From Aquificaceae bacterium (GTDB lineage Bacteria; Aquificota; Aquificia; Aquificales; Aquificaceae): a stretch of DNA of 15,322 nucleotides. A program made the position numbers and the translations under genes. Below are positions 1 to 6,187 of this stretch, in pieces. Within the stretch, counting starts at the first letter, position 1. The number at the start of each line of letters is the position of its first letter. The stretch spans positions 1 to 15,322 of the forward strand of contig JANWVD010000005.1 in assembly GCA_025057715.1 (NCBI GenBank), given 5' to 3'. The notes beneath the pieces are model-generated. The model saw nothing but the letters and a program-made list of their open reading frames with translations. It was not told the DNA's origin and did not search any database.

Positions 1-983
1 CGGATATCCATGTGGAGCTCGAGAGGACCAAAATTACCTACGATTGTATAAGCGAAGTAAGCAGGGATTTTCTAAAGGATGTTTTTCTTATAACAACTAA
101 CCCAGTTTGGACAGAGTGTTTCGACCTATTTCAGCAGGGTGGTGTCGTTTTAAAAGAACACGATTCTGGTGCTTCTTTTTTTGATAAAGCTATCCCAAGA
201 ACGATAAATAGCGGGGTGACCGTCGGTTCTCTTGGTGTTTCTGTCGCGCTTTTGCTGGGGTTTAGAGAGATATATTTAGTAGGTCTTGATCTTGGTAGTA
301 AGATTCCAGAGCTTCATCATTCTACAAATACTAACTATTATAATTCTGATAGCTTTATGTCAAAACTTCCTCATTCTAGATTTGATAAGGTAGTTAAGGC
401 AAACTTTGGCGGTCAAGCGTATACTAACTCCTACTTTTGGTTAACTGCACAAAGTATATCCCAGAATTCACTAATTTATAAAGATGCTTCTATTTTTAAT
501 CTCTCTGATGGAATTTATATTTCTGGAACAATTCCTTTAATGATGGATGAATTAAATTTTAATTCTAAACTTGATAAAAAGCGGCTTCTTGATGTTATAT
601 TTAGCGCTTTCAGCAGAGACTATGCTTTTGATGTCGATGTCTATTTTAATAAAGTTCGTCTTTGTATACAGGATATCGTAGATTCTATAACTCAAGCTCA
701 AGTTAGAGATATAAAGAGTTTAGTTGATATAGCTACAGGAGTTGAAAAAGCTATTTTGAGTTATAAGGATATTGCACACTTATTTACTGGCGATTTAAGA
801 GCTGCGAAGACGATGCTTATAGGCGCTGTTTTAGAGGGGGGTATTACCCCCCCGGAGGCATGGGAAAGGTTTAGGTTTCATACGCTTAGATACCTTGAAC
901 TATGCAATGCAGAGCTTACGAAGTTAAGTTATTCAATCCAGCACTTAAAAGGTGCTACATCAACTGAGCAGATGACCTTATAG
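1..983 (+). CDS. DUF115 / MptE-like (Maf-type) protein, 5' end missing
   Basis: The reading frame is open through the left edge (…D-I-H precedes the GTG at 12), so this is the C-terminal part of a longer gene and the GTG is not the real start. The first visible residues, DIHVELERTK, and the stretch at about residues 70-96 counted from that GTG (GVTVGSLGVSVALLLGF, then EIYLVGLDLGS) are typical of the DUF115 / 6-hydroxymethylpterin pyrophosphokinase MptE-like fold. That fold is found in motility accessory factor (Maf) proteins, which modify flagellin with nonulosonic acid sugars. The rest is helical and unrecognised. No flagellar gene is visible, but type IV pilin genes converge on it, so a role in surface-protein glycosylation is possible (inference). 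The last 55 bases overlap the pilin gene on the other strand. By eye the gene is more AT-rich than its neighbours, which fits a surface-modification gene of separate history. Confidence 0.72.
   Translation, partial: DIHVELERTKITYDCISEVSRDFLKDVFLITTNPVWTECFDLFQQGGVVLKEHDSGASFFDKAIPRTINSGVTVGSLGVSVALLLGFREIYLVGLDLGSKIPELHHSTNTNYYNSDSFMSKLPHSRFDKVVKANFGGQAYTNSYFWLTAQSISQNSLIYKDASIFNLSDGIYISGTIPLMMDELNFNSKLDKKRLLDVIFSAFSRDYAFDVDVYFNKVRLCIQDIVDSITQAQVRDIKSLVDIATGVEKAILSYKDIAHLFTGDLRAAKTMLIGAVLEGGITPPEAWERFRFHTLRYLELCNAELTKLSYSIQHLKGATSTEQMTL
836..853. repeat. G6/C7 homopolymer hairpin inside the DUF115 gene
   Basis: Six G, a five-base TATTA loop and seven C form a perfect 6-bp G:C stem. On the plus strand it encodes Gly-Gly-Ile-Thr-Pro-Pro. 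On the minus strand it lies about 75 nt downstream of the second pilin's stop codon, where it could act as a 3'-end stabilising stem-loop for the pilin transcript. No T-tract follows on either strand, so it is not a standard intrinsic terminator. Confidence 0.5.
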
Positions 984-1342
984 GTATTTATGCCTTGAAT
1001 AGTTGCGTGAAGCTCGCCTTGGGATAAAACACCCTCGAAGCAAACAGGCTGGGTTTGGAAATTTATAATTACCATGCCACCTGCGGTTTGAGTATTTGAA
1101 CAGTTTGAAAGGGAAGATATATTAACGGCACCATCAGTGCCTTCCGAGGTGCAGTAGGATACTATTTCTGCAAAGCAAGTCCGAGCTAATGGAAGAGCAT
1201 AAGAAGATATTCGAGCTTTAGCCATGTAGGAGAGATATTGTGAAGTCGCAATAGATGCAAGGATGGCAATGATGGCAAGAACTACGAGTAATTCTACTAA
1301 TGTGAAAGCACCCCCCTTGCGGGGGGCTACAACACACCACAT
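929..1342 (-). CDS. Type IV pilin-like protein 2 (prepilin with Ala at -1)
   Basis: A 137-aa prepilin read from the ATG at 1342. That ATG shares one base with the upstream pilin's TGA (TGATG), so translation is probably coupled. A GTG seven codons upstream is possible but would lie inside the upstream gene. The leader (12 residues, ending RKGGA) precedes FTLVELL and a hydrophobic helix with the conserved Glu at mature position 5. The class III signal peptidase normally needs Gly at -1; here it is Ala. The mature part has six cysteines at about 44, 52, 69, 89, 113 and 122, almost the same spacing as in pilin 1, so the two are tandem paralogues and may form three matching disulfides. A very stable C6-GCAA-G6 stem lies in the leader codons. 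It could be a second pilin subunit or a minor pilin. Its 3' end overlaps the convergent DUF115 gene. Confidence 0.85.
   Translation of the reverse strand: MWCVVAPRKGGAFTLVELLVVLAIIAILASIATSQYLSYMAKARISSYALPLARTCFAEIVSYCTSEGTDGAVNISSLSNCSNTQTAGGMVIINFQTQPVCFEGVLSQGELHATIQGINTYKVICSVDVAPFKCWIE
1311..1326 (-). promoter_or_regulatory. GC hairpin with GNRA tetraloop in the pilin-2 leader codons
   Basis: On the coding (minus) strand the leader reads CCCCCC-GCAA-GGGGGG: a perfect 6-bp G:C stem (7 bp with a flanking G:U) capped by a GCAA tetraloop of the GNRA class. It begins about 17 nt after the ATG, inside the signal peptide codons. It could slow initiation, set the pilin 1 : pilin 2 ratio, or act as a slippage-prone homopolymer. 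The structure is seen directly; the function is inference. Confidence 0.5.
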
Positions 1343-1770
1343 CAGTTTTCCATTATGGTGCACTTAACGGAAGCGTTAGATGTTACGCAGCGTGCGTAAA
1401 AGTCAGTAACGTTAGCTAGGCTTGCGTCCACTACCGCACTGCTTAGTTCACCGTTTGTAGCACATGTTCCTCCGGAAACAATTAGGGTTACGTTACCACC
1501 GGCAGTTGCAACGGCAGCGGTTGGGCAGTTAGTGAATGTTGCAGAGGTATAACCGCTTGGGTCCTCGGCACACTTAGCTGCTCTGTCCATAAGACAAGCA
1601 CGTGCGAGAGGCTCTGCGTAGGAGCTAACCCTTGCTTTGCGTTGATATTTGAGATACTGAGGAATTGCCAAAGAAGCAAGGATGGCGATAATGGCAATAA
1701 CGACAAGAAGCTCGATGAGGGTGAAACCCCTGTTTGCCCTGAGGGCTTTTGCGGTTGCGTTGTAAAGCAT
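1342..1770 (-). CDS. Type IV major pilin-like protein 1
   Basis: A 142-aa prepilin starting at an ATG with a strong Shine-Dalgarno (AAAGGAGGT, 1777-1785). The 15-residue leader ends ANRG, followed by FTLIELLVVIAIIAILASLA: cleavage after Gly, N-methylated Phe1, Glu at +5 and the hydrophobic alpha1 helix typical of PilA-type subunits that are exported, trimmed and assembled into pili at the inner membrane. The mature protein (127 aa) has six cysteines at about 44, 52, 67, 88, 113 and 122, more than the two of many PilA proteins. It is the first gene of a two-pilin unit with its own promoter at 1836-1863, only a few bases after nuoH. No assembly ATPase, platform or secretin genes are in view, so the pilus machinery must be encoded elsewhere. 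A pseudopilin role is less likely given the subunit size and promoter strength. Confidence 0.92.
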   Translation of the reverse strand: MLYNATAKALRANRGFTLIELLVVIAIIAILASLAIPQYLKYQRKARVSSYAEPLARACLMDRAAKCAEDPSGYTSATFTNCPTAAVATAGGNVTLIVSGGTCATNGELSSAVVDASLANVTDFYARCVTSNASVKCTIMEN

Positions 1771-1794
1771 AGCTAAACCTCCTTTAAAGTTTTT

Positions 1795-1825
1795 CCTCCC
1801 TCTCTTGCCCGGGCATACTGGGAGG
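1795..1825 (-). promoter_or_regulatory. Inverted repeat in the pilin 5' UTR
   Basis: CCTCCC (1795-1800) and GGGAGG (1820-1825) are perfect inverted repeats that enclose the palindrome TGCCCGGGCA (1806-1815). They lie in the roughly 60-nt leader of the pilin mRNA, just upstream of the AAAGGAGGT ribosome binding site. No T-tract follows on the minus strand, so it is not a terminator for nuoH. It may be an mRNA-stabilising 5' stem or an operator. Confidence 0.35.
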
Positions 1826-1835
1826 TATGTATGTA

Positions 1836-1863
1836 ATTCTATATAGATGGTTTATCAAGTCAA
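1836..1863 (-). promoter_or_regulatory. Sigma-70 type promoter of the pilin genes
   Basis: On the minus strand TTGACT (1858-1863, -35, 5 of 6 to consensus) is followed after 16 bp by TAGAAT (1836-1841, -10, 5 of 6). The predicted transcript starts near 1829 and has a leader of about 60 nt with a strong Shine-Dalgarno. The promoter sits immediately after the nuoH stop, so pilins can be expressed independently of complex I. No sigma-54 GG-N10-GC element was seen. Confidence 0.65.
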
Positions 1864-1868
1864 CTTTT

Positions 1869-2876
1869 TCACGAAAAAATCACGAAAGAGATTACTGCGG
1901 TTATGACAAAGTTTAGCAAAGCAAGAGGGAGCATAAGCTTCCAGCCAAGGTGGGTAATATCTCTAGCTTGCAAACGCGGGAGAGTCCAATGAAGCCAAAG
2001 AACGAAGAATACAAGCACTGAGACCTTTAGAACAAACCAAACAGCGGGCGAGATAGGTCCAAAGATTGATGGACCTAGCCAACCACCGAAAAACAAAAGC
2101 ACGGCTAAAGAGCTTAGTGCTACTACGTTTAGATACCATTCAGCAAGCGGAAAGATGCCAAACCTTATGCCGCCGTATTCTACGTTATAGCCAGTTACTA
2201 ATTCTGCCTCTGCCTCTTGGATGTCGAAGGGGACCCTGCCAGATTCGGCAAGCATACAAAAAAGATACAAAATAAATGCAACTGGTTGGTAGAGGATAAA
2301 CCATCCAAGTTCTTCTTGGGCTTTAACAATTTTTGACGCATTCATGCTGCCAGCAAGCAATACAATCCCGAGCACGGACAGACCAAGCACTACTTCGTAG
2401 CTAACTATCACTGACGCTTTACGGAGAGAGCCAAGGAAGGCGTATTTTGAATTTGATGCCCAGCCAGAGAAGATTGTGCCATAAACTGCCAAAGAGCCAA
2501 AGGCGAAAATAAGAAGAAGGGCGATATTTACATCCGCAATGACGGGCTTAACTGTTTTTCCAAAGATTGTAAACTCAGGTCCTAAGGGGATGACGGAAAA
2601 TAGCATCAAAGCTGGGGCAAGCGCCATTGCGATTGAGATATAGTAAAGAACTCTATCTGCCCCCGAGGGGATTATGGATTCTTTTGTAAGAAGCTTTATT
2701 CCATCTGCGAGGGGCTGCAAAATACCAAAAGGACCAACGAGCTTTGGCCCAATTCTTCCTTGGATATGACCTGCGAGCTTTCGCTCAAGCCAAGTTAGGT
2801 AAGCCCCAAGACCCATAAAAATAGCAAGAATGATGAGTATTTTTAAAAGCCCTATTATTAAATCAAGGGTGCTCAT
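1869..2876 (-). CDS. nuoH: NADH-quinone oxidoreductase subunit H
   Basis: A 335-aa integral membrane subunit of complex I (about eight hydrophobic segments). It links the peripheral arm to the proton-pumping arm and helps form the quinone chamber. Family signatures are present: the N-terminal loop G-R-I-G-P-K-L-V-G-P-F-G with LQPLADGIKLLTKE, and the cytoplasmic loop AESGRVPFDIQEAEAELVTG followed by YNVEYGG, carrying the acidic residues of the quinone-site funnel. The length matches the family. The ATG overlaps the nuoCD stop in an ATGA arrangement, with a GGAGA-type ribosome binding site upstream, so synthesis is coupled to nuoCD. The next genes are pilins rather than nuoI-N, so the rest of the complex is encoded elsewhere. 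Confidence 0.97.
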   Translation of the reverse strand: MSTLDLIIGLLKILIILAIFMGLGAYLTWLERKLAGHIQGRIGPKLVGPFGILQPLADGIKLLTKESIIPSGADRVLYYISIAMALAPALMLFSVIPLGPEFTIFGKTVKPVIADVNIALLLIFAFGSLAVYGTIFSGWASNSKYAFLGSLRKASVIVSYEVVLGLSVLGIVLLAGSMNASKIVKAQEELGWFILYQPVAFILYLFCMLAESGRVPFDIQEAEAELVTGYNVEYGGIRFGIFPLAEWYLNVVALSSLAVLLFFGGWLGPSIFGPISPAVWFVLKVSVLVFFVLWLHWTLPRLQARDITHLGWKLMLPLALLNFVITAVISFVIFS

Positions 2877-4624
2877 CTATCTGTCTCTCCCACGACCGGG
2901 TCAAGGCTGCCAAGGAGTGCAATGGCATCTGCGATAGTTCCATCCTTTATTAGCTTTGGAAATATTGAAAGATTATACAAAGCTCCCGAGCGGATTCTTA
3001 GCCTATATGGTTTTGAGCCACCCTTTGAGAGGATGTAAAAGCCAAGCTCGCCCCTTGGATTTTCGCCTGCGCTATAGACCTCGCCAATTGGGGCGCTTTC
3101 GCCGTGAACTACTATGCGAAAGTTCTTTACCATATCCTGAAGGTCTTTGAAAACCTCCTCTTTTGGCGCCATTACAGATGGGTGTTGTTTATTAACATAG
3201 GGTGCGCTTTTAGGGAGTTTTTTTAGCTTGCTTATTGCTTGGGATATTATCCTTATGCTTTGCTTTATCTCCTCCATTCTTACGAGATACCTATCGTAAA
3301 CGTCGCCAACTTCGCCGACTGGAATGTCAAATTCAAACTCCTCGTAACCAGAATAGGGTTGGAGCTTTCTAAGGTCGTAGGCAATTCCTGAAGCTCTTGC
3401 GACTGGACCAGAAAGGCCATAGTCAAAAACATCTTGACGGGTTATGACGCCAATGTCGCGCGTTCTTCTTAGCCATATGCGGTTTCTGGTGAGTAAAGAG
3501 TGGTATTCTGATAGCCTTTGGGGAAAGTCCTTTACGAAAGCTTCTACAACGTCAAGAGTTCCTTCCGCAAGGTCGTAGTGAAGCCCGCCTATTCTTAAAA
3601 ATGCACTGGTTAATCTAAATCCTGCGTTGCCTTCTATAATGTCCATTATCTTTTCGCGCTCTCGGAAGGCGTATAGAAATACTGTCAGAGCGCCAAGGTC
3701 AAGAGCCCCCGTGCCAAGCCAAAGAAGGTGAGAGTTTATTCTTTGAAGCTCTGCAAACATAACCCTCGCATAAAGGGCTTTTTCGGGAACTTCTACCTTA
3801 AGGAGCTTTTCAACCGCGCAAACGTAAGCAAGCTCGTTGCAAATAGCGGAAATGTAGTCCATTCTGTCGGTATAGGGAAGGAATTGAAAGTAGTAGAGGT
3901 TTTCTGCGAGCTTTTCCATGCCTCTATGGAGCTGACCGAGTATGACATCGGATTGAACAACCCTTTCGCCATCGAGGTCAAATAAAAACCAGATTGTCCC
4001 ATGTGTGCCTGGGTGCAAAGGCCCCCAATTTAGCATAAGCTGGGCTTTTTTATTGAGCCTTGAATACTGGGTTTTTTCAAGGTCTTGTAAGGTTGCTACT
4101 TTTGTGTGATATAGCTCAAAATCGTGGCTTGGCTCTTGGTCTCTGCCTGCGTAGAGCTCTGTAAGAGAAGGGAGCTCTACATCCTGAGGACCTGAGAGCG
4201 GGAAGTCTTTTCTTAAGGGGTGATAGGGGTAGCCTTCCCACATAAACATCCTGCGAAGGTTTTCATGCCCTTCGTAGATTACCCCGAACATATCATACGC
4301 TTCGCGCTCTGCCCACTTTGCGCAAGGCCAGAGCTTCTCTATGGAGGGGAGCTTTGAGTCTTTTGAAAATGCGCGCACAAGCGCGCGTTTATTTAATTCA
4401 GGATTATAGAGGATATATATCCCCTCAAAGCGCTCGGGGGCTTGGTGATGCACTATGGTATGGTCTATAAAGTGCTTAAAGCCCTCGCTTTTGAGGTGTG
4501 AGAGAAAGCGCAAAAGCTCATCTGTTGGGATGCTGATAGAGCTAAGATAGGGACCATCTTCGATGGATATATTTGGGAAGACCTTCTTTAGCTGCTCGCT
4601 TAGCGAGCTGTCTAACCATTGCAT
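2873..4624 (-). CDS. nuoCD: NADH-quinone oxidoreductase subunits C and D, fused
   Basis: A 583-aa fusion of the two hydrogenase-related subunits of the complex I connecting module. Residues about 1-170 are the NuoC (30 kDa) part, with WAEREAYDMFGV (about 104-115) and HPLRKDFPL (about 135-143). Residues about 190-583 are the NuoD (49 kDa) part, with LNWGPLHPGTHG (about 198-209), LGQLHRGMEKLAE (about 229-241) and LPYTDRMDY (about 249-257). The HPGTHG loop and the Tyr of the PYTDRMDY segment line the quinone site in the family. The end, R-G-E-L-G-F-Y and later G-S-L-D-P-V-V-G-E-T-D-R, is the expected NuoD C-terminus. The start ATG overlaps the nuoB stop (TAATG) and has a GAGAGGT ribosome binding site. 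C-D fusions occur in enterobacteria and in Aquificota, among others. Confidence 0.97.
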   Translation of the reverse strand: MQWLDSSLSEQLKKVFPNISIEDGPYLSSISIPTDELLRFLSHLKSEGFKHFIDHTIVHHQAPERFEGIYILYNPELNKRALVRAFSKDSKLPSIEKLWPCAKWAEREAYDMFGVIYEGHENLRRMFMWEGYPYHPLRKDFPLSGPQDVELPSLTELYAGRDQEPSHDFELYHTKVATLQDLEKTQYSRLNKKAQLMLNWGPLHPGTHGTIWFLFDLDGERVVQSDVILGQLHRGMEKLAENLYYFQFLPYTDRMDYISAICNELAYVCAVEKLLKVEVPEKALYARVMFAELQRINSHLLWLGTGALDLGALTVFLYAFREREKIMDIIEGNAGFRLTSAFLRIGGLHYDLAEGTLDVVEAFVKDFPQRLSEYHSLLTRNRIWLRRTRDIGVITRQDVFDYGLSGPVARASGIAYDLRKLQPYSGYEEFEFDIPVGEVGDVYDRYLVRMEEIKQSIRIISQAISKLKKLPKSAPYVNKQHPSVMAPKEEVFKDLQDMVKNFRIVVHGESAPIGEVYSAGENPRGELGFYILSKGGSKPYRLRIRSGALYNLSIFPKLIKDGTIADAIALLGSLDPVVGETDR

Positions 4625-5154
4625 TAAACGGTGACCTCTCTTGGTAAAAGACCCCTTCTTTCGACCTCGCGCTTAAACTCCTCGAAAGCCTTTTCGTATC
4701 TTAGGACGCCCTTTTCTTTGATTTTTTTCTGAAGCTGAAGGATGCCGTATAAAAGCCCTTGAGGGTGAGGCGGACAGCCTGGGATATAAACATCTACGGG
4801 GATGATTCTATCCATTCCTTGAAGGGTTGAGTATGTGGGGAATGGGCCTCCTGCAGAGGCGCATCCGCCCATGGTTATGCACCATTTTGGGTCGGGCATC
4901 TGTTCCCAAAGGAGCTTTAGCATGGGGGCTACTTTATTTACAACCGTTCCTGCGACTATCATAAGGTCTGCCTGCCTTGGGGAGGCTCTAAAGATTACGC
5001 CAAGACGGTCAAGGTCAAACCTAGAGGCAGCTGCGTGCATCATCTCTATTGCGCAGCAAGCAAGACCGATAGTTAGTGGCCAAAGGGAGTTTCTTCTGCC
5101 CCAGCTTAGGAGCTCATCTACGGTTGTTAACACAAAGCCGTTATTGTTAACCAT
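4624..5154 (-). CDS. nuoB: NADH-quinone oxidoreductase subunit B
   Basis: A 176-aa subunit that carries the terminal [4Fe-4S] cluster N2, which passes electrons to quinone at the NuoB/NuoD interface. All four expected ligands are present: the tandem Cys33-Cys34 in LACCAIEMM, Cys98 in GGCASAGG and Cys127 in IPGCPPHPQ. The length and the R-F-D-L-D-R-L-G and SPRQADL segments match the family. It starts at an ATG with a GGAGG ribosome binding site about 8 nt upstream and is the first gene of the nuoB-nuoCD-nuoH unit. NuoA, which usually precedes it, is not adjacent; instead dapF diverges from the same 95-bp intergenic region. Confidence 0.97.
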   Translation of the reverse strand: MVNNNGFVLTTVDELLSWGRRNSLWPLTIGLACCAIEMMHAAASRFDLDRLGVIFRASPRQADLMIVAGTVVNKVAPMLKLLWEQMPDPKWCITMGGCASAGGPFPTYSTLQGMDRIIPVDVYIPGCPPHPQGLLYGILQLQKKIKEKGVLRYEKAFEEFKREVERRGLLPREVTV

Positions 5155-5168
5155 TCTTAAAAACCTCC

Positions 5169-5182
5169 AAGATAATTATCTT
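5169..5182. promoter_or_regulatory. 14-bp perfect palindrome abutting the nuoB ribosome binding site
   Basis: AAGATAATTATCTT is a perfect palindrome directly next to the GGAGG of nuoB. It could be an operator for a dimeric regulator; GATAAT repeats occur in Fur-type boxes, but this single palindrome is not enough to name a factor. It could also contain the nuoB -10 element (GATAAT on the minus strand), in which case the nuoB leader would be very short. Both readings are inference. Confidence 0.35.
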
Positions 5183-5208
5183 TCTAAGAGCTAATAATGC
5201 AATTAAAA

Positions 5209-5230
5209 CTTCCCCCCAAGGGGGGGGAAG
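5209..5230. repeat. C6/G6 hairpin between nuoB and dapF
   Basis: CTTCCCCCC and GGGGGGAAG form a perfect 9-bp stem around a 4-base loop in the 95-bp nuoB/dapF intergenic region. On the plus strand it ends just before the dapF Shine-Dalgarno, where it could influence dapF translation. On the minus strand it is followed by TTTTAATT, so it might weakly terminate antisense transcription coming from dapF. It resembles the two other C/G homopolymer hairpins in the window, at 836-853 and 1311-1326. Confidence 0.5.
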
Positions 5231-5249
5231 CTTAGGGAGGAGGTGAGCC

Positions 5250-6122
5250 ATGGAGGATAAAGGTTATATTATACTTCAATTTATGAAGATTGTAAAGATG
5301 CATGGCGCTGGAAATGACTTTTTGCTCATTGATAACTTTAGTGGGGAATTTCAGAGATTTTTAGATTCCCTTGGGCTTAAAGAGGTTGAAGTTGTAAAAG
5401 GTCTTTGCGATAGGCAAAGGGGCATCGGTGCTGACGGGCTAATTATCATAGAGCCTTCAAAGGGGTTAGGCGGGGATATCTCTTGGAGGTTTTTTAACTC
5501 TGATGGAAGCATTGCCAAAATGTGCGGAAATGGCTCAAGGTGCGCTATCTACTTTGCCCACTTGCTTGGATATTGCGCTAAAGAAGCCACTCTTGAGACC
5601 CTTGTTGGTTTAGTTTATGCAAAGATAGTGGACAAAGGAAGGGTGCAAGTTGAGCTAAGCTCGCCTAAGGACTTTGGTAAAAGGGAGCTAAATATTGATG
5701 GCGTAAATATCCTTGGTAGGTTTATAAATACTGGCGTTGAGCACTTTGTTATTTTTGTTGATGATATTGAAAATATTGAGGTAGATAAAATTGGTAGAAA
5801 GGTTCGCTTTCACGAGAGCTTTTCCCCAGCAGGGACGAATGTTAATTTTGTTAGCTTAAGAGATAAAGAGGTTTACATAAGAACCTACGAGCGCGGGGTG
5901 GAGTCAGAGACGCTCTCTTGCGGCACTGGGGCATGCGCATCTGCCATTGCGCTTTACCTTGATGGGCTAATAGATTCAAAAAGCGTCAAGGTAATAACGC
6001 GAGGGGGGGACAAGCTGATTATTAGCTTTGACGAATCTCTTAGCAGGGTGTTTTTAGAAGGCCCAGTTTGCAAAGTCTTTACTGCAACGCTGGAAGAGGA
6101 CTTTATGTGCTTTTCGGGGTGA
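5250..6122 (+). CDS. dapF: Diaminopimelate epimerase
   Basis: Converts LL- to meso-diaminopimelate in the lysine and peptidoglycan precursor pathway, in the cytoplasm. The catalytic cysteine pair is present: Cys92 in MCGNGSRC and Cys224 in SCGTGACAS. The N-terminal KMHGAGNDFLLID and the central GTNVNFV are also typical. The ATG at 5250 is chosen because a near-perfect Shine-Dalgarno (GGAGGAGGTGA, 5236-5246) precedes it. It adds 11 residues before MKIVKMHGAG, where most family members begin; the ATG at 5283 has no ribosome binding site. The protein is therefore 290 aa, slightly longer than usual. It diverges from nuoB, and its last nine bases run antisense into the 3' end of the tRNA-Pro gene, so its final residues (CFSG) are partly written by the tRNA acceptor stem. 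Confidence 0.96.
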   Translation: MEDKGYIILQFMKIVKMHGAGNDFLLIDNFSGEFQRFLDSLGLKEVEVVKGLCDRQRGIGADGLIIIEPSKGLGGDISWRFFNSDGSIAKMCGNGSRCAIYFAHLLGYCAKEATLETLVGLVYAKIVDKGRVQVELSSPKDFGKRELNIDGVNILGRFINTGVEHFVIFVDDIENIEVDKIGRKVRFHESFSPAGTNVNFVSLRDKEVYIRTYERGVESETLSCGTGACASAIALYLDGLIDSKSVKVITRGGDKLIISFDESLSRVFLEGPVCKVFTATLEEDFMCFSG

Positions 6123-6186
6123 GGGGACTCGAACCCCTGACCTTCGGCTCCCGAAGCCGACGCTCTACCACCTGAGCCACACCCCG
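6114..6186 (-). tRNA. tRNA-Pro (anticodon CGG)
   Basis: On the minus strand the 73 bases fold into a full cloverleaf. The 7-bp acceptor stem pairs CGGGGTG with CACCCCG, followed by discriminator A73. The D arm is GCTC/GAGC, the anticodon stem TCGGC/GCCGA with loop TTCGGGA, and the T arm AGGGG/CCCCT with loop TTCGAGT. The anticodon CGG occupies 6151-6153 (reads CCG). The C1-G72 pair with A73 is the usual proline identity set. CCA is not encoded; AAA follows A73. It begins one base after the mtaD stop codon, so it is probably cut out of the trmFO-mtaD transcript. Its 3' end overlaps the dapF stop on the other strand. Confidence 0.96.
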
Positions 6187-6187
6187 T

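Noticed and set aside
1343..1363. GTG start giving pilin 2 seven extra residues
   Set aside because: It would overlap the end of pilin 1, and the ATG at 1342 forms a TGATG junction typical of coupled genes; the leader is already long enough.
3728..4002. Open frames overlapping nuoCD on both strands
   Set aside because: They are shadows of the nuoCD codons with no family signature and no ribosome binding site; the same holds for the other short frames within nuoB, nuoH, mtaD, trmFO and the VWA gene.
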